Part shown: piece after piece, positions 23,701-34,673 of the stretch
Position numbering within the stretch: position 1 is the stretch's first letter
Layout of the letters: the number at the start of each line of letters is the position of its first letter
NCBI RefSeq assembly: GCF_964204865.1
Contig: NC_135250.1
Coordinates: forward strand, 19,397,395 to 19,461,394
Reading direction: 5' to 3'
Source of the DNA: Styela clava
Taxonomy: Eukaryota > Chordata > Ascidiacea > Stolidobranchia > Styelidae
Length of the DNA: 64,000 nt
The notes under the pieces: generated by a model
Seen by the model: only the letters and a program-made list of their open reading frames with translations
Databases searched by the model: none
What the model was told of the DNA's origin: nothing
Made by a program: the position numbers and the translations under genes

Positions 23701-26277
23701 ATAGGACAATAAAAGAATTCGAAAAATTGGTTATTATCCGCGTATTGACGGACATTCCAAACAAAAATAAATTTTATCGTGCAGTTAGAAAAAATGAATT
23801 AAATTTTAAGTAAATTTTGTCAAAAAGTGAGAAATTGATTTGAAGATAACTATAATGTTTTCTGATCGTAAGTGAGCTATGACTAAAATCTTGTCTCGAA
23901 AAATATATTACCAGTTCATATAGATTTTAATGTATCCCTTTAGCGGATACTCACTTCTCTCTGTACCTATTACGAGCAGAATCATCTTAGACAATAATTG
24001 GACCACGGAATAGTTTTTGTTATTTGTGTTGTTGGACGGACAAATTTTTTCAGTTGCACTCACGATTTATTGGAAAGTTTCTCTGATTGTTATCGTTTTT
24101 CACCAAATGTTTTGCGAATTAAGGAACTCTCCTAGGTACTTTGTGTTCCTATATTTATGTGTTGCTCTGTTAATACAATATTTTCCTTACATTTAGATGC
24201 CAACAATATTTACAACTTATCAGAAATATTCATTTGGAATCCCGATGGACGAATGTTTTTACCTTATCAAAATATACCTTCAGTTGGAGCAGTTGATATT
24301 GAATTTTTTAGGATCGAACTCTCGCAAACCTTCAATTTTATTGTGGTTGCAAATGCTTTTAATGGACAAACTTCGAACATTAATTCAAGTATTTTCTTCT
24401 GGCAAAGAGGAAAGTTTCAATTTTTTCAGGATATTGAGGTGAGTTAGTTGTTATTTTCTTAAACGTTGATTCATTGTTTGAAGCAAAATAGCAATGCTGG
24501 AATTTATAGACACAAAGGGAGATTACAAATGTGGCTATCGCAGTGTCTACAAGATTCCTGACAAATGTTAAAAGAATTCCACTCAATACAGACACCTAAT
24601 TAAAAACAGCAAAATTTGGAAGAAATATTGGTCCTGATAAAACTCAGATAAAACTGTAAAAAAATATTAAGTAATCGACTTCTTCTATCTATATTAAACT
24701 GCTGATCGGTTACGACTTTGTTACCCCCCAAATTTATTACATATGGAACAATTACCTTGTAACTATACCATACGCAATCTAGGCGGGATCGTCACATGTC
24801 TAAACCGTCTTATGGGTTTTCCTCTTCCCTTGGATAGGTATAATAACCCCTCATAATTTTCATAGTTTGTATATCTTTTTAGACTATGGGAGCCTCCGAC
24901 TGGGAATTCTTTGAAATTGATGGTAGATTCTATCTCGCTGTAGCGAATACCTTTGACCTCGATACAAGAGTGAGCGGCGAACGAAATTACAGAATAAGTT
25001 CTCCGATATATGAACTCAACATATATTTGCAACGATTTGAAAAGATTCAAGACGTAATAACTTTTGGGTAAATGTATATTTAAGAAAAATATTCAAAAGG
25101 AACAATCACGGGTATCCGAAAAGCCTAATAATACAACACAGACGAGATTATCCTATAACCACTGGTCATAGAAACGACGACTTCGATGATTCACTCACCC
25201 ACCGATGAGTTCTAAATTTGACTCCGTACACCTTTGTAATACGAATAATTGACTTTAAAATTCTCAAAACCTGGGGCCTTCACTCTGTTGTACTGTGACA
25301 TATATGCTATGACATATATACATTTCTCAATTAAAATTGCATGACTAAATATATGTGAATATGTGAATTTTTTTAGTGTCAGGAATAATAATAACGAAAT
25401 TATTTGCAATTAATTGATTAATTAATTATTACAGAGCTCGTGATTGGGAATTTTTTACTGTTGGTGATAACTCCTACCTCATCGTATCAAGTATTGCAAC
25501 TTTGGATAATAAACCAGTATCAAACGTTATTTATAAGTAAGTAATTGCTTCCTATTTAAATAAAAAATTAAATTCCATTTGATAACCTAAGTCACACCCG
25601 AAAAACTCTGGAGGACGTTACAGTATTTTTTAAATTTTCCACTTGAGCTCAAATCCTATTTATAACAATGAAATATCAGTAATTTTGAGGTTGAAATAGC
25701 AGTAACCTTACCGTCAAATTTATTAATTATTTTAGATTTCATTCTTTTTATTTATAGTTTCCAAATCAAAAACATATAAAATTTTTGTTGTAATATCAGT
25801 GGAATAATTGCGGAATATCAGTAAAATCATGAATTATCAACTGAAAAGCAATATTTTGATTATCTGTGCGACTATCACATATAGAGAAAGCACTCGTGCA
25901 TATTAATATGTCCTAGTCTAGCTATCATGTTTTTCTGATTAAAGTGTAACCTTCCAATTTATAATTGTATTTTATCAGGCTTTAGCAGTTCATGTTCGAC
26001 TTTTTCATGCATAAATTGGTAATTCTGTTTCATGGATAATGTCCGAAAATATTCCCTAAATAGAGATTACTGTGGCTTTCACAAAATAAAGTATTTATTT
26101 ACATGTTTTTCTTTGTAAAACAGATGGCAAGGAGTGGAGAAATTCGTACCTGTCCATAACTTCACATCCCGCCCTTCAACGGATTTTGAGCACGTGGCAA
26201 TTGCCGGACAACAATACCTCGCTATGGCACAACCTTTTTTATTTTTTTCTAAATTATTTAAAATCGTAACGTATTGA
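8666..26277 (+). CDS. tspear: TSPEAR-like protein (thrombospondin-N/LamG domain and EAR repeats), 13 exons
   Basis: Joining 13 exons (8666-8735, 13926-14025, 14494-14644, 15288-15484, 21181-21271, 21636-21753, 21829-21969, 22263-22498, 23116-23302, 24197-24438, 24883-25067, 25435-25536, 26124-26277) gives 1,974 nt, or 657 aa plus TGA. Every intron is GT-AG and every phase matches. Human TSPEAR is about 669 aa with the same order of parts. Residues 1-17 form a signal peptide (cleavage near SSA/YP). Residues about 24-215 form a TSPN/laminin-G domain (DGEWHNLVISV, FYIGSRR, LRQIIFLPGADA). Residues about 243-290 form a Cys-containing linker. Then come EAR repeats with the pattern W-x-F-x-IDG-x-x-YLAVAN; I count six complete repeats and a seventh that stops after YLAMAQ. 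The family is secreted, and the EAR repeats are expected to form a beta-propeller. In vertebrates TSPEAR is linked to hearing and to tooth and hair development; the role here is unknown. The start ATG 8666 is the one that gives the signal peptide. Confidence 0.88.
13926..14025 (+). CDS. tspear: TSPEAR-like exon 2: start of TSPN domain
   Basis: Acceptor TTGTTATTCAG, donor GTAAAAC. Phase 1 in, phase 2 out. It encodes residues about 24-57, including VDILGEAL and VEVVKADGVKGY, the expected first strands of a thrombospondin N-terminal/LamG fold. Confidence 0.85.
14494..14644 (+). CDS. tspear: TSPEAR-like exon 3: TSPN domain
   Basis: Acceptor ATATCTCTTCAG, donor GTAGGAC. Phase 2 in, phase 0 out. 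Residues 57-107 include SVTFGVNSEKVF and CPSLPTEFSIQINYR, the typical 'lP.eFSi' strand of TSPN domains. Confidence 0.88.
14971..15150 (+). repeat. SINE-like repeat family A, copy 2 (intron 3)
   Basis: It shares GGTACTCCCG, TGTACCAGG, TTTTATTCCGATTTTC, CAACTTGATGT, GGCGAACAAAATTA and TTCTGGGGCGCCC, in the same order, with the copy at 3011. It sits in the intron between exons 3 and 4 of the TSPEAR-like gene. Confidence 0.6.
15288..15484 (+). CDS. tspear: TSPEAR-like exon 4: TSPN domain core
   Basis: Acceptor AATATTTTAG, donor GTAAGAA. Phase 0 in, phase 2 out. It carries the LamG hallmark DGEWHNLVISVTE followed by FTLDC, residues 108-173, with NNS as a possible N-glycosylation site. Confidence 0.92.
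15690..15872 (+). pseudogene. Possible retroelement ORF tail (intron 4)
   Basis: One frame from about 15739 reads to TGA 15870-15872 through LAIRNCRTLIPSP and HIKKFRTQLRSKNIFNIA, which resembles the C-terminal end of LINE or Penelope reverse-transcriptase ORFs. The preceding CAGGGGCGTAGCCAG is a word common at transposon ends. The evidence is weak and no reverse transcriptase motif is present. Confidence 0.25.
15873..19234. other. Intron 4 interior, nothing recognised
   Basis: AT-rich intronic sequence between exons 4 and 5 of the TSPEAR-like gene. The open frames at 16232-16540, 16328-16537 and 17031-17255 have no recognisable domain. Confidence 0.5.
19235..19295 (+). mobile_element. hAT-type terminal sequence (fragment, intron 4)
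   Basis: CAAGTGGTTCTCAAACTTTTT followed by AACCACGCCC is typical of a hAT non-autonomous terminus (CAGTGGTTCTCAA family). I could not find the matching right end or a target duplication. Confidence 0.4.
21181..21271 (+). CDS. tspear: TSPEAR-like exon 5: TSPN domain, basic RRQKR motif
   Basis: Acceptor TTGTATTTACAG, donor GTAATG. Phase 2 in, phase 0 out. It encodes residues 173-203 with FYIGSR, the conserved strand before the last part of TSPN. The motif RRQKR at residues 195-199 fits the furin consensus R-X-K/R-R, although it lies inside the fold. Confidence 0.88.
21636..21753 (+). CDS. tspear: TSPEAR-like exon 6: end of TSPN domain
   Basis: Acceptor ATACTGTTGCAG, donor GTGAGTT. Phase 0 in, phase 1 out. 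It encodes GTLRQIIFLPGADATNLICPS, the usual 'G.LqQL.i.PG..A....C' close of a TSPN domain, and then a polar linker (residues 204-243). Confidence 0.9.
21829..21969 (+). CDS. tspear: TSPEAR-like exon 7: cysteine-containing linker
   Basis: Acceptor TTTTTCCTAG, donor GTGAGAAA. Phase 1 in, phase 1 out. Residues 243-290 hold Cys residues in ITCSRR and LKVCDG around a GRLLYTSDSTL strand, linking TSPN to the EAR propeller. The alternative donor 4 nt upstream (AA/GTCAAG) would break the phase. Confidence 0.85.
22263..22498 (+). CDS. tspear: TSPEAR-like exon 8: EAR repeat 1 and start of repeat 2
   Basis: Acceptor TCTTAATTACAG, donor GTATGG. Phase 1 in, phase 0 out. Repeat 1 shows IDIEAFDI, HFLATAN and AIYKWDGVKYVIFQ. 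Repeat 2 begins at HWKYFSIGDE. TNSS offers an N-glycosylation site. Confidence 0.9.
23116..23302 (+). CDS. tspear: TSPEAR-like exon 9: EAR repeats 2-3
   Basis: Acceptor CATCTAATTTCAG, donor GTAGGTAA. Phase 0 in, phase 1 out. HFLALANSGYRG completes the second repeat, and RWETFEIDGQHYIAVAN is the start of the third. Of the two possible donors 4 nt apart, only GTAGGT fits the phase of exon 10. Confidence 0.9.
24197..24438 (+). CDS. tspear: TSPEAR-like exon 10: EAR repeats 3-4
   Basis: Acceptor CCTTACATTTAG, donor GTGAGTTAG. Phase 1 in, phase 0 out. It ends repeat 3 (EIFIWNPDGRMFLPYQNI) and encodes repeat 4 (VDIEFFRI, FIVVANAF, SIFFWQRGKFQFFQ). Repeat 4 has an extra LSQTF stretch in place of the usual tight IDG turn. 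Confidence 0.9.
24755..24855 (+). repeat. SINE-like repeat family B, copy 1 (intron 10)
   Basis: CTTGTAACT, AACCGTCTTATGGG, TTTTCCTCTTCCCTTGG and a following TAT run match the order of similar words at 57001-57095. It ends about 30 bp before the acceptor of exon 11, so it has contributed sequence close to the splice site. Confidence 0.4.
24883..25067 (+). CDS. tspear: TSPEAR-like exon 11: EAR repeat 5
   Basis: Acceptor ATATCTTTTTAG, donor GTAAATG. Phase 0 in, phase 2 out. DWEFFEIDGRFYLAVANTF is a textbook EAR strand pair. The segment after it is longer than in the other repeats and ends in YLQRFEKIQDV. Confidence 0.9.
25435..25536 (+). CDS. tspear: TSPEAR-like exon 12: EAR repeat 6
   Basis: Acceptor TTAATTATTACAG, donor GTAAGTAA. 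Phase 2 in, phase 2 out. It encodes DWEFFTVGDNSYLIVSS and NVIYK, the first half of the sixth repeat. Confidence 0.88.
26124..26277 (+). CDS. tspear: TSPEAR-like exon 13: end of repeat 6, partial repeat 7, stop
   Basis: Acceptor TCTTTGTAAAACAG, phase 2 in. WQGVEKFVPVHNF completes repeat 6. DFEHVAIAGQQYLAMAQ starts a seventh repeat, then the frame runs into a hydrophobic tail (PFLFFSKLFKIVTY) and TGA at 26275-26277. HNFT is a possible glycosylation site. The short ending may be the natural C-terminus or a change specific to this lineage. Confidence 0.8.
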
Positions 26278-27701
26278 TAATGTGTCCAATGAACGATATA
26301 CCTCAACCAGAAAAGAAAATGATTTTTCATGATTGTATTATATATTTTGTATAACTTGTCAAAATGTAACTTTCCTGTCCGTAAGGTTTCACCTTTATTC
26401 AGTTTAATTCTTAACTGAAAAGTCTAAAGATGTACAGTGGAAAGCTGGCAATATTGAGTCAAATTTTGCATCAACGAAAGCAGAAACCCTAACAGAACTG
26501 TAATAAACTATAAGGTTAGATTTTGATATGCCTTAGATAAATCATGGATGTGCTACAGGCTGCCCGCGCGCCACAACCCTGTTGGGTATATGGCCCTCCA
26601 ACAAAAAATCTCGCACACCCCTGTGTTAGATCTTTAAGAAAACAGGTATAGAATTTTTAAAGTGGTTTATGCTCGCTCTGCAAACAGGGCTTTTGCAAGA
26701 AGTCTGACAAATTCCATTTTGGTACTGTCTACCAAAATTATTTTACACTTAAAAGTGGTGGGTTTTGGTCGTATAATAGAATGGATACGGTTCTGAACTC
26801 GAGATATCTAACCCATAAGTCTGTTAAACGCAAGGCCACGGGCGAATCCAGTCCTGATTGTATGGGCAATAACTTTTCCCCAGTTAGGGACACAAAAGTG
26901 AATCAGTCATATTGAATTTTAAGTAGGATGGTGAGCAAAATACTCATACAAAACAAACCATAACAACTAGTCCGTCATGCTAGATATTGAAATCGAAATG
27001 TATTTTGTAAAATGAAATTGCGGCATATTTGTATGAAAACGCCTATATTCCAATTTCTATACAATGATTTACTTATATATCTGTAGTTATCCACATATAA
27101 AAATGTGCCGAGTTGTTGACCTCAAGTTCTTTTATCATATATTATGTTCCATTTTAAAAGTGGTATTTTTGTACTTTTAATATATTTTCATAATTTTTGA
27201 TCACTTTCTAGTAATTACTGTTTTTCGATATAAATATTGGTGCTATTTTATCCAAAATCTAGGACCTAGGATACCGTACATTATCCATATACCATGCACT
27301 CAATCGTTAACGAAACGGCTAACAAGCATGTTGTGCAAAAAAAGTGAATCAAGCAAACTTACATAATTCTTACACGGGAGTATGGACTCAAATTTTGAGT
27401 CGGGTATCCGGATTGTATCACGCTCTTGAGAGTCGAAACCGGAGTCAAAATTTCTAATATCCGGTGGAGTCGGATTCTCAATTTCCGACTTTTAAAACTG
27501 AGACTATTCCAATAAACACTACAGATTTCATGGTCTGTATTTTTTTGAGATAGAGAGCCGAAGTCGGAGTCATCTTTAACCCAAAGTCGGCAGCTGAAAT
27601 TAGATTAAACCTTCTCGTGTCTAAGGAGTTTAAAAGCAATATTTTTAAATACCAGCGACAATTACAAATCTTAGCCCAGCCTTTTACCTCTAAGAAATTA
27701 C
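26278..27701. other. 3' flank of the TSPEAR-like gene; repeat fragments
   Basis: An AATAAA at 26501-26506, 224 bp after the stop, could be the polyadenylation signal. GC-rich words ending in CACACCCCTG at 26556-26623 look like a transposon end. From about 27383 to 27600 the motif GAGTCGG or GGAGTC recurs irregularly, like a decayed simple repeat. No gene is seen. Confidence 0.45.
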
Positions 27702-30113
27702 AAAATTTCAATTTCAGAATGATGTAGAATTAGAAGCTTACACAGCATCGCATAAAGAAGCATATTTATTCCAGCGGCTATGCTTTTATTCCAATATTCT
27801 TTGTAATTTGTATTCCAAGCCGGATCTTGGGTTTTATACAGTTTTATATATTTTTAGAGTTGATTGATTAACTTTATACCTCTCTTGCACAAATTATTAT
27901 TTTTGCAGTATGTTTACAATTTTTTTTACCAGACTTACTCATGTCGATGTTGTACAAATGTTTACAATCGTTAGACTTAAAATTACAGCTTAGAAATGAG
28001 TATGAACAAATATATTTAGAGAGCCTTCTATTTTTCCTGCCATTTCATTTCAGTTATTCAAAATAGTCGAAACTGATGTACGAATGCTTAGTAATGACTT
28101 ATATATTTAACTAAAAAAAATCCGCATTTTTAAGTCATATTTGTACAAGCCAATTGGCCTGCATTTAAATTACGTATACCTCTTAATTTTATTCAACATC
28201 CAAAATCTAACCGCGTATACAGTATCCTCTATAAGAGTTGGCGCTCTCGGTTATCTGCTAAATATCTGCTCTTATAGATGATACAGTGTAGCAGATTTAG
28301 TGTCGTTTGGTTCATAATACTCAAGGCATTTCTGGGAACCTGATGTAAACTCCAATTACTTTGATAGTCAAGTGTTTCGATGAAACTCAAATTAAGTTTT
28401 TATAAAAAAAAATGTTTTATTTATTAAAAAAAAAAAAAAATCTTTCGAGTTCCATGAAACTCGATATTTTATCCAAATATTATTTTGACTTATGGGAACG
28501 CATTTTATGGTATATGAAAATTCTTTTCGGTGACTTTGGACTTTCGTGTACAAATATATGAGCATTAATTTTTTGTTAATACTTCAGCATAACGAGGAAA
28601 TTATGTAAATTACTATTACGTTATTCTGGTGACGGCATTGTCGGCATATACTTGGTTAAACTCGGATTCAACAAACTAAACGTACTAAAATGCGCACTTC
28701 ACTTATCATATAGTATACATGCCTGTTTCTGGTCCAAGACTACAATCGATATTAAAATGACCAATGTCGTGTTATTGTATGTCATTTTTGATGTGATATT
28801 TCCGTGCTTTTGTATTGAAATATTTTTATAAAGAATCAAAACAGGCATTGGGTTTGCATAAAAGAACTGATAAGAACTAAAAGTGTTAAACTTTCAAAGT
28901 CGTAAAATCATTTATATTAGATCTTTTTTAATAGTTTAAGAAGCCCAAATTCAACAAATAGAGTCAAAACTTTTTATTAGATTTTTCATTTTTTATAACA
29001 ATTTGTTCCCAAACGCAATCACTCAAAATAAACAAAACTGACATCAGATAGAACCCGTAACTAGCTATCACCGGAAGGCTATGAGAGACGGGGAATAGAT
29101 TTAAAAAAATGTTAATGTCTGCTATTAAATATTATGGTAATAATCTGCTAACTTGAAGCATGTCGAGTAAAATTCATAAATTTATGTTAAATTATTATCT
29201 CGAAATGTCCCCAGTTGTCGGTAAAATTATAACACTAAAAGTGTTTTTGATCGCTGAATTTGCTTTTAGAATTCCCTCACACCTAGATGTTCGCCAAACA
29301 GTTTTGACTTTGAGTATTTGGTATCTACCGACATCTTGGCAACAATAATCATGGTATATCTATATTTTTACTGCGATAGAAGCTTGCGATCATTCTTTTA
29401 TTACTTGTTTACTTCAGTTGAAGGTTTGGGACTTTGTGATGATCAAACTATACTAAATAATGATATTTTCAGCATTTCAGTTTGTATCACTTTTTTGTAA
29501 TATCATTTCATTTTTGTAATGAACGTCCTATTTTCACATCTGCATGATCCATCTTTTGCCTCAATTGTACGTGAAAGTTTATGACTTTCTGAATAATAAA
29601 ATGCAATTGTCCATTTTTTTTAAAGCAACAATTATTTTGATATTTTTTTGTTATTGTTGTTGTAACATTCTACAATGATACGCAATTCCTTTCAGTGTCT
29701 ATGAGATATTCAGCATACTTTTTACTTGCCGTATGTCTTTAACTTCTAGTAAATTTTAGAAAATAAAACAGTATTCTTACATCGGCCTTGTTTTTTTGTG
29801 ATAAAGTTGGACAAAATTGGGATAAAACATAATTTTATAGTCCAAATTTATAATATTAAATTTACCTCATTTGAATAGTAATTTAAACTTAAAACGTAAC
29901 TTATTGTATAAATTAGTCAAGTTTTATTTGAAAAGTTCGTCAGATAGGTAATGAACGACGTTTGCTTCCATTTGGGGTGCGATTAATCGTGTTGATTCAT
30001 AATATTGCGCCCTAACCAATTTATAGGCGTTCGCGTTTCAGAAATCGTGATTCAAAAATCGCTTGGACTAGATTTGGATTCACACGACAATAATTCAAGG
30101 AAACTGCTTACAG

Positions 30114-30266
30114 GTCTACTTTGTAACGTTACCGGCAGTGTATCTTGATCGTCGTAAACGTGAGCATGAGCTAGCTAGAATCGATTGGCGAAAAATATAC
30201 CTGATTTCCGCGTACAACAACTTTCCGGGCCTTAAAAAAACTTGGATAAAATATAAAACTACCTAA
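30114..30266 (+). other. Exon-like open frame in duplicated block (also 33601-33753)
   Basis: After acceptor-like ACTGCTTACAG a frame opens with VYFVTLPAVYLDRRKREHEL and continues to TAA 30264-30266. It is visibly richer in GC than its surroundings. The basic juxtamembrane-like string RRKREHELARIDWRK is suggestive of a receptor tail, but I recognise no family. The identical copy lies at 33601-33753. Confidence 0.2.
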
Positions 30267-30819
30267 ATCAGGATTAAGCAACCTTTTTTGGTTTGGGTGT
30301 CAAAATCGAATAAATTCAATTTCAATATTCAACGAAAACGAAATTTGTGAGAACATACTCTGACATTTTTAAAGATATATATATGTAAAGAGCGTTGGAA
30401 AAATGATGAATAATCCCCCAAACAGTGAAAACATAATAAACCAAAATCGAATATTTTCACCTTAAAACAATGCTTTCCTACTAAACAAAACATGAAATAT
30501 AGTAAAAAGCTAGGCTAACTTTATGAAATTAATGGAAACTTAGCGTTTGCATAAGTGTATAAAATAGAATGACAGTACGAAATGAAGAAATGAAAAATTT
30601 TAATATTATATCATAGTTCATTATAACAGTTGAGAATGCTTTGTGTCGGAACACACGATGCACTTGATTATGTAAACGTTACAAACGAATGTAAGAGTCT
30701 CATCCTTTTATCCGAGCATTCGGTACACTGACAATCTTAAAATACATTTGAATATCGATTTCGTCTAAAGTCGTCAACACAAATTAAAACGAAGAGAGAA
30801 GCTCACGTTTTCATTTTAC

Positions 30820-30924
30820 CTTGTCCAAAATGCTTTGAAAACGGCAACGAAAGGAGCCTTCGTCGGGAATGATATCTTGATACATCATGCGGATGATACT
30901 ATTGCTATCTGTTATATGTGTTGG
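30820..30924 (-). other. Exon-like 105-nt segment, minus strand (also 34307-34411)
   Basis: On the minus strand, acceptor ATGCCTATCAG precedes 35 open codons, including IIRMMYQDIIPDEGSFRCRF, ending AAG before donor GTAAAATG; the segment is phase 0 on both sides. A further in-frame start (MLEYLFKNFL, then GTAAATG) lies 45 nt upstream, but that intron would be very short. The family is not recognised. Confidence 0.25.
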
Positions 30925-31188
30925 CTGATAGGCATAATCTTAAGTTTCAATAATCTTAAGATCATTTACCAAGAAGTTTTTGAATAAATATTCAAGCATG
31001 TCGGAGCGGAATTATGCTACGACATTTGCACGGTGTTTGCGACAATGCAGTGGTGGCAATAATAAAAGCCTCTTAGCTCTGACTGTAGACGCAAATTCTC
31101 TCGCGATTTTGCATGCAATTAATACGTTGTTACTGCTCATAATTAATATGTCGAAATGAAAAAAAAAAAAAAAAGAAACTATTGCACT

Positions 31189-34100
31189 AAAATTTCAATT
31201 TCAGAATGATGTAGAATTAGAAGCTTACACAGCATCGCATAAAGAAGCATATTTATTCCAGCGGCTATGCTTTTATTCCAATATTCTTTGTAATTTGTAT
31301 TCCAAGCCGGATCTTGGGTTTTATACAGTTTTATATATTTTTAGAGTTGATTGATTAACTTTATACCTCTCTTGCACAAATTATTATTTTTGCAGTATGT
31401 TTACAATTTTTTTTACCAGACTTACTCATGTCGATGTTGTACAAATGTTTACAATCGTTAGACTTAAAATTACAGCTTAGAAATGAGTATGAACAAATAT
31501 ATTTAGAGAGCCTTCTATTTTTCCTGCCATTTCATTTCAGTTATTCAAAATAGTCGAAACTGATGTACGAATGCTTAGTAATGACTTATATATTTAACTA
31601 AAAAAAATCCGCATTTTTAAGTCATATTTGTACAAGCCAATTGGCCTGCATTTAAATTACGTATACCTCTTAATTTTATTCAACATCCAAAATCTAACCG
31701 CGTATACAGTATCCTCTATAAGAGTTGGCGCTCTCGGTTATCTGCTAAATATCTGCTCTTATAGATGATACAGTGTAGCAGATTTAGTGTCGTTTGGTTC
31801 ATAATACTCAAGGCATTTCTGGGAACCTGATGTAAACTCCAATTACTTTGATAGTCAAGTGTTTCGATGAAACTCAAATTAAGTTTTTATAAAAAAAAAT
31901 GTTTTATTTATTAAAAAAAAAAAAAAATCTTTCGAGTTCCATGAAACTCGATATTTTATCCAAATATTATTTTGACTTATGGGAACGCATTTTATGGTAT
32001 ATGAAAATTCTTTTCGGTGACTTTGGACTTTCGTGTACAAATATATGAGCATTAATTTTTTGTTAATACTTCAGCATAACGAGGAAATTATGTAAATTAC
32101 TATTACGTTATTCTGGTGACGGCATTGTCGGCATATACTTGGTTAAACTCGGATTCAACAAACTAAACGTACTAAAATGCGCACTTCACTTATCATATAG
32201 TATACATGCCTGTTTCTGGTCCAAGACTACAATCGATATTAAAATGACCAATGTCGTGTTATTGTATGTCATTTTTGATGTGATATTTCCGTGCTTTTGT
32301 ATTGAAATATTTTTATAAAGAATCAAAACAGGCATTGGGTTTGCATAAAAGAACTGATAAGAACTAAAAGTGTTAAACTTTCAAAGTCGTAAAATCATTT
32401 ATATTAGATCTTTTTTAATAGTTTAAGAAGCCCAAATTCAACAAATAGAGTCAAAACTTTTTATTAGATTTTTCATTTTTTATAACAATTTGTTCCCAAA
32501 CGCAATCACTCAAAATAAACAAAACTGACATCAGATAGAACCCGTAACTAGCTATCACCGGAAGGCTATGAGAGACGGGGAATAGATTTAAAAAAATGTT
32601 AATGTCTGCTATTAAATATTATGGTAATAATCTGCTAACTTGAAGCATGTCGAGTAAAATTCATAAATTTATGTTAAATTATTATCTCGAAATGTCCCCA
32701 GTTGTCGGTAAAATTATAACACTAAAAGTGTTTTTGATCGCTGAATTTGCTTTTAGAATTCCCTCACACCTAGATGTTCGCCAAACAGTTTTGACTTTGA
32801 GTATTTGGTATCTACCGACATCTTGGCAACAATAATCATGGTATATCTATATTTTTACTGCGATAGAAGCTTGCGATCATTCTTTTATTACTTGTTTACT
32901 TCAGTTGAAGGTTTGGGACTTTGTGATGATCAAACTATACTAAATAATGATATTTTCAGCATTTCAGTTTGTATCACTTTTTTGTAATATCATTTCATTT
33001 TTGTAATGAACGTCCTATTTTCACATCTGCATGATCCATCTTTTGCCTCAATTGTACGTGAAAGTTTATGACTTTCTGAATAATAAAATGCAATTGTCCA
33101 TTTTTTTTAAAGCAACAATTATTTTGATATTTTTTTGTTATTGTTGTTGTAACATTCTACAATGATACGCAATTCCTTTCAGTGTCTATGAGATATTCAG
33201 CATACTTTTTACTTGCCGTATGTCTTTAACTTCTAGTAAATTTTAGAAAATAAAACAGTATTCTTACATCGGCCTTGTTTTTTTGTGATAAAGTTGGACA
33301 AAATTGGGATAAAACATAATTTTATAGTCCAAATTTATAATATTAAATTTACCTCATTTGAATAGTAATTTAAACTTAAAACGTAACTTATTGTATAAAT
33401 TAGTCAAGTTTTATTTGAAAAGTTCGTCAGATAGGTAATGAACGACGTTTGCTTCCATTTGGGGTGCGATTAATCGTGTTGATTCATAATATTGCGCCCT
33501 AACCAATTTATAGGCGTTCGCGTTTCAGAAATCGTGATTCAAAAATCGCTTGGACTAGATTTGGATTCACACGACAATAATTCAAGGAAACTGCTTACAG
33601 GTCTACTTTGTAACGTTACCGGCAGTGTATCTTGATCGTCGTAAACGTGAGCATGAGCTAGCTAGAATCGATTGGCGAAAAATATACCTGATTTCCGCGT
33701 ACAACAACTTTCCGGGCCTTAAAAAAACTTGGATAAAATATAAAACTACCTAAATCAGGATTAAGCAACCTTTTTTGGTTTGGGTGTCAAAATCGAATAA
33801 ATTCAATTTCAATATTCAACGAAAACGAAATTTGTGAGAACATACTCTGACATTTTTAAAGATATATATATGTAAAGAGCGTTGGAAAAATGATGAATAA
33901 TCCCCCAAACAGTGAAAACATAATAAACCAAAATCGAATATTTTCACCTTAAAACAATGCTTTCCTACTAAACAAAACATGAAATATAGTAAAAAGCTAG
34001 GCTAACTTTATGAAATTAATGGAAACTTAGCGTTTGCATAAGTGTATAAAATAGAATGACAGTACGAAATGAAGAAATGAAAAATTTTAATATTATATCA

Positions 34101-34673
34101 TAGTTCATTATAACAGTTGAGAATGCTTTGTGTCGGAACACACGATGCACTTGATTATGTAAACGTTACAAACGAATGTAAGAGTCTCATCCTTTTATCC
34201 GAGCATTCGGTACACTGACAATCTTAAAATACATTTGAATATCGATTTCGTCTAAAGTCGTCAACACAAATTAAAACGAAGAGAGAAGCTCACGTTTTCA
34301 TTTTACCTTGTCCAAAATGCTTTGAAAACGGCAACGAAAGGAGCCTTCGTCGGGAATGATATCTTGATACATCATGCGGATGATACTATTGCTATCTGTT
34401 ATATGTGTTGGCTGATAGGCATAATCTTAAGTTTCAATAATCTTAAGATCATTTACCAAGAAGTTTTTGAATAAATATTCAAGCATGTCGGAGCGGAATT
34501 ATGCTACGACATTTGCACGGTGTTTGCGACAATGCAGTGGTGGCAATAATAAAAGCCTCTTAGCTCTGACTGTAGACGCAAATTCTCTCGCGATTTTGCA
34601 TGCAATTAATACGTTGTTACTGCTCATAATTAATATGTCGAAATGAAAAAAAAAAAAAAAGAAACTATTGCAC
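31189..34673 (+). repeat. Tandem duplication, copy 2 of the 3,487-bp block
   Basis: It follows copy 1 directly at the junction CTATTGCAC/TAAAATTTCAATTTC. Short open frames inside are identical between copies. Its right end continues into the satellite sequence (GACAGTCTAAAA), where copy 1 instead restarts the block, so copy 2 has the ancestral right flank. Confidence 0.9.

Larger units (their letters stand above)
27702..31188 (+). repeat. Tandem duplication, copy 1 of a 3,487-bp block
   Basis: The block starts at AAAATTTCAATTTCAGAATG and ends with CTATTGCAC. The next block repeats it at an offset of 3,487 bp with no difference that I found apart from poly(A) length (16 A versus 15 A near the end). 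The last 110 bp (GACGCAAATTCTCTCGCG, GCATGCAATTAATACG, CTATTGCAC) are the same as a segment of the 1.78-kb satellite that begins downstream, so the duplicated block joins unique DNA to the edge of the array. Confidence 0.9.
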
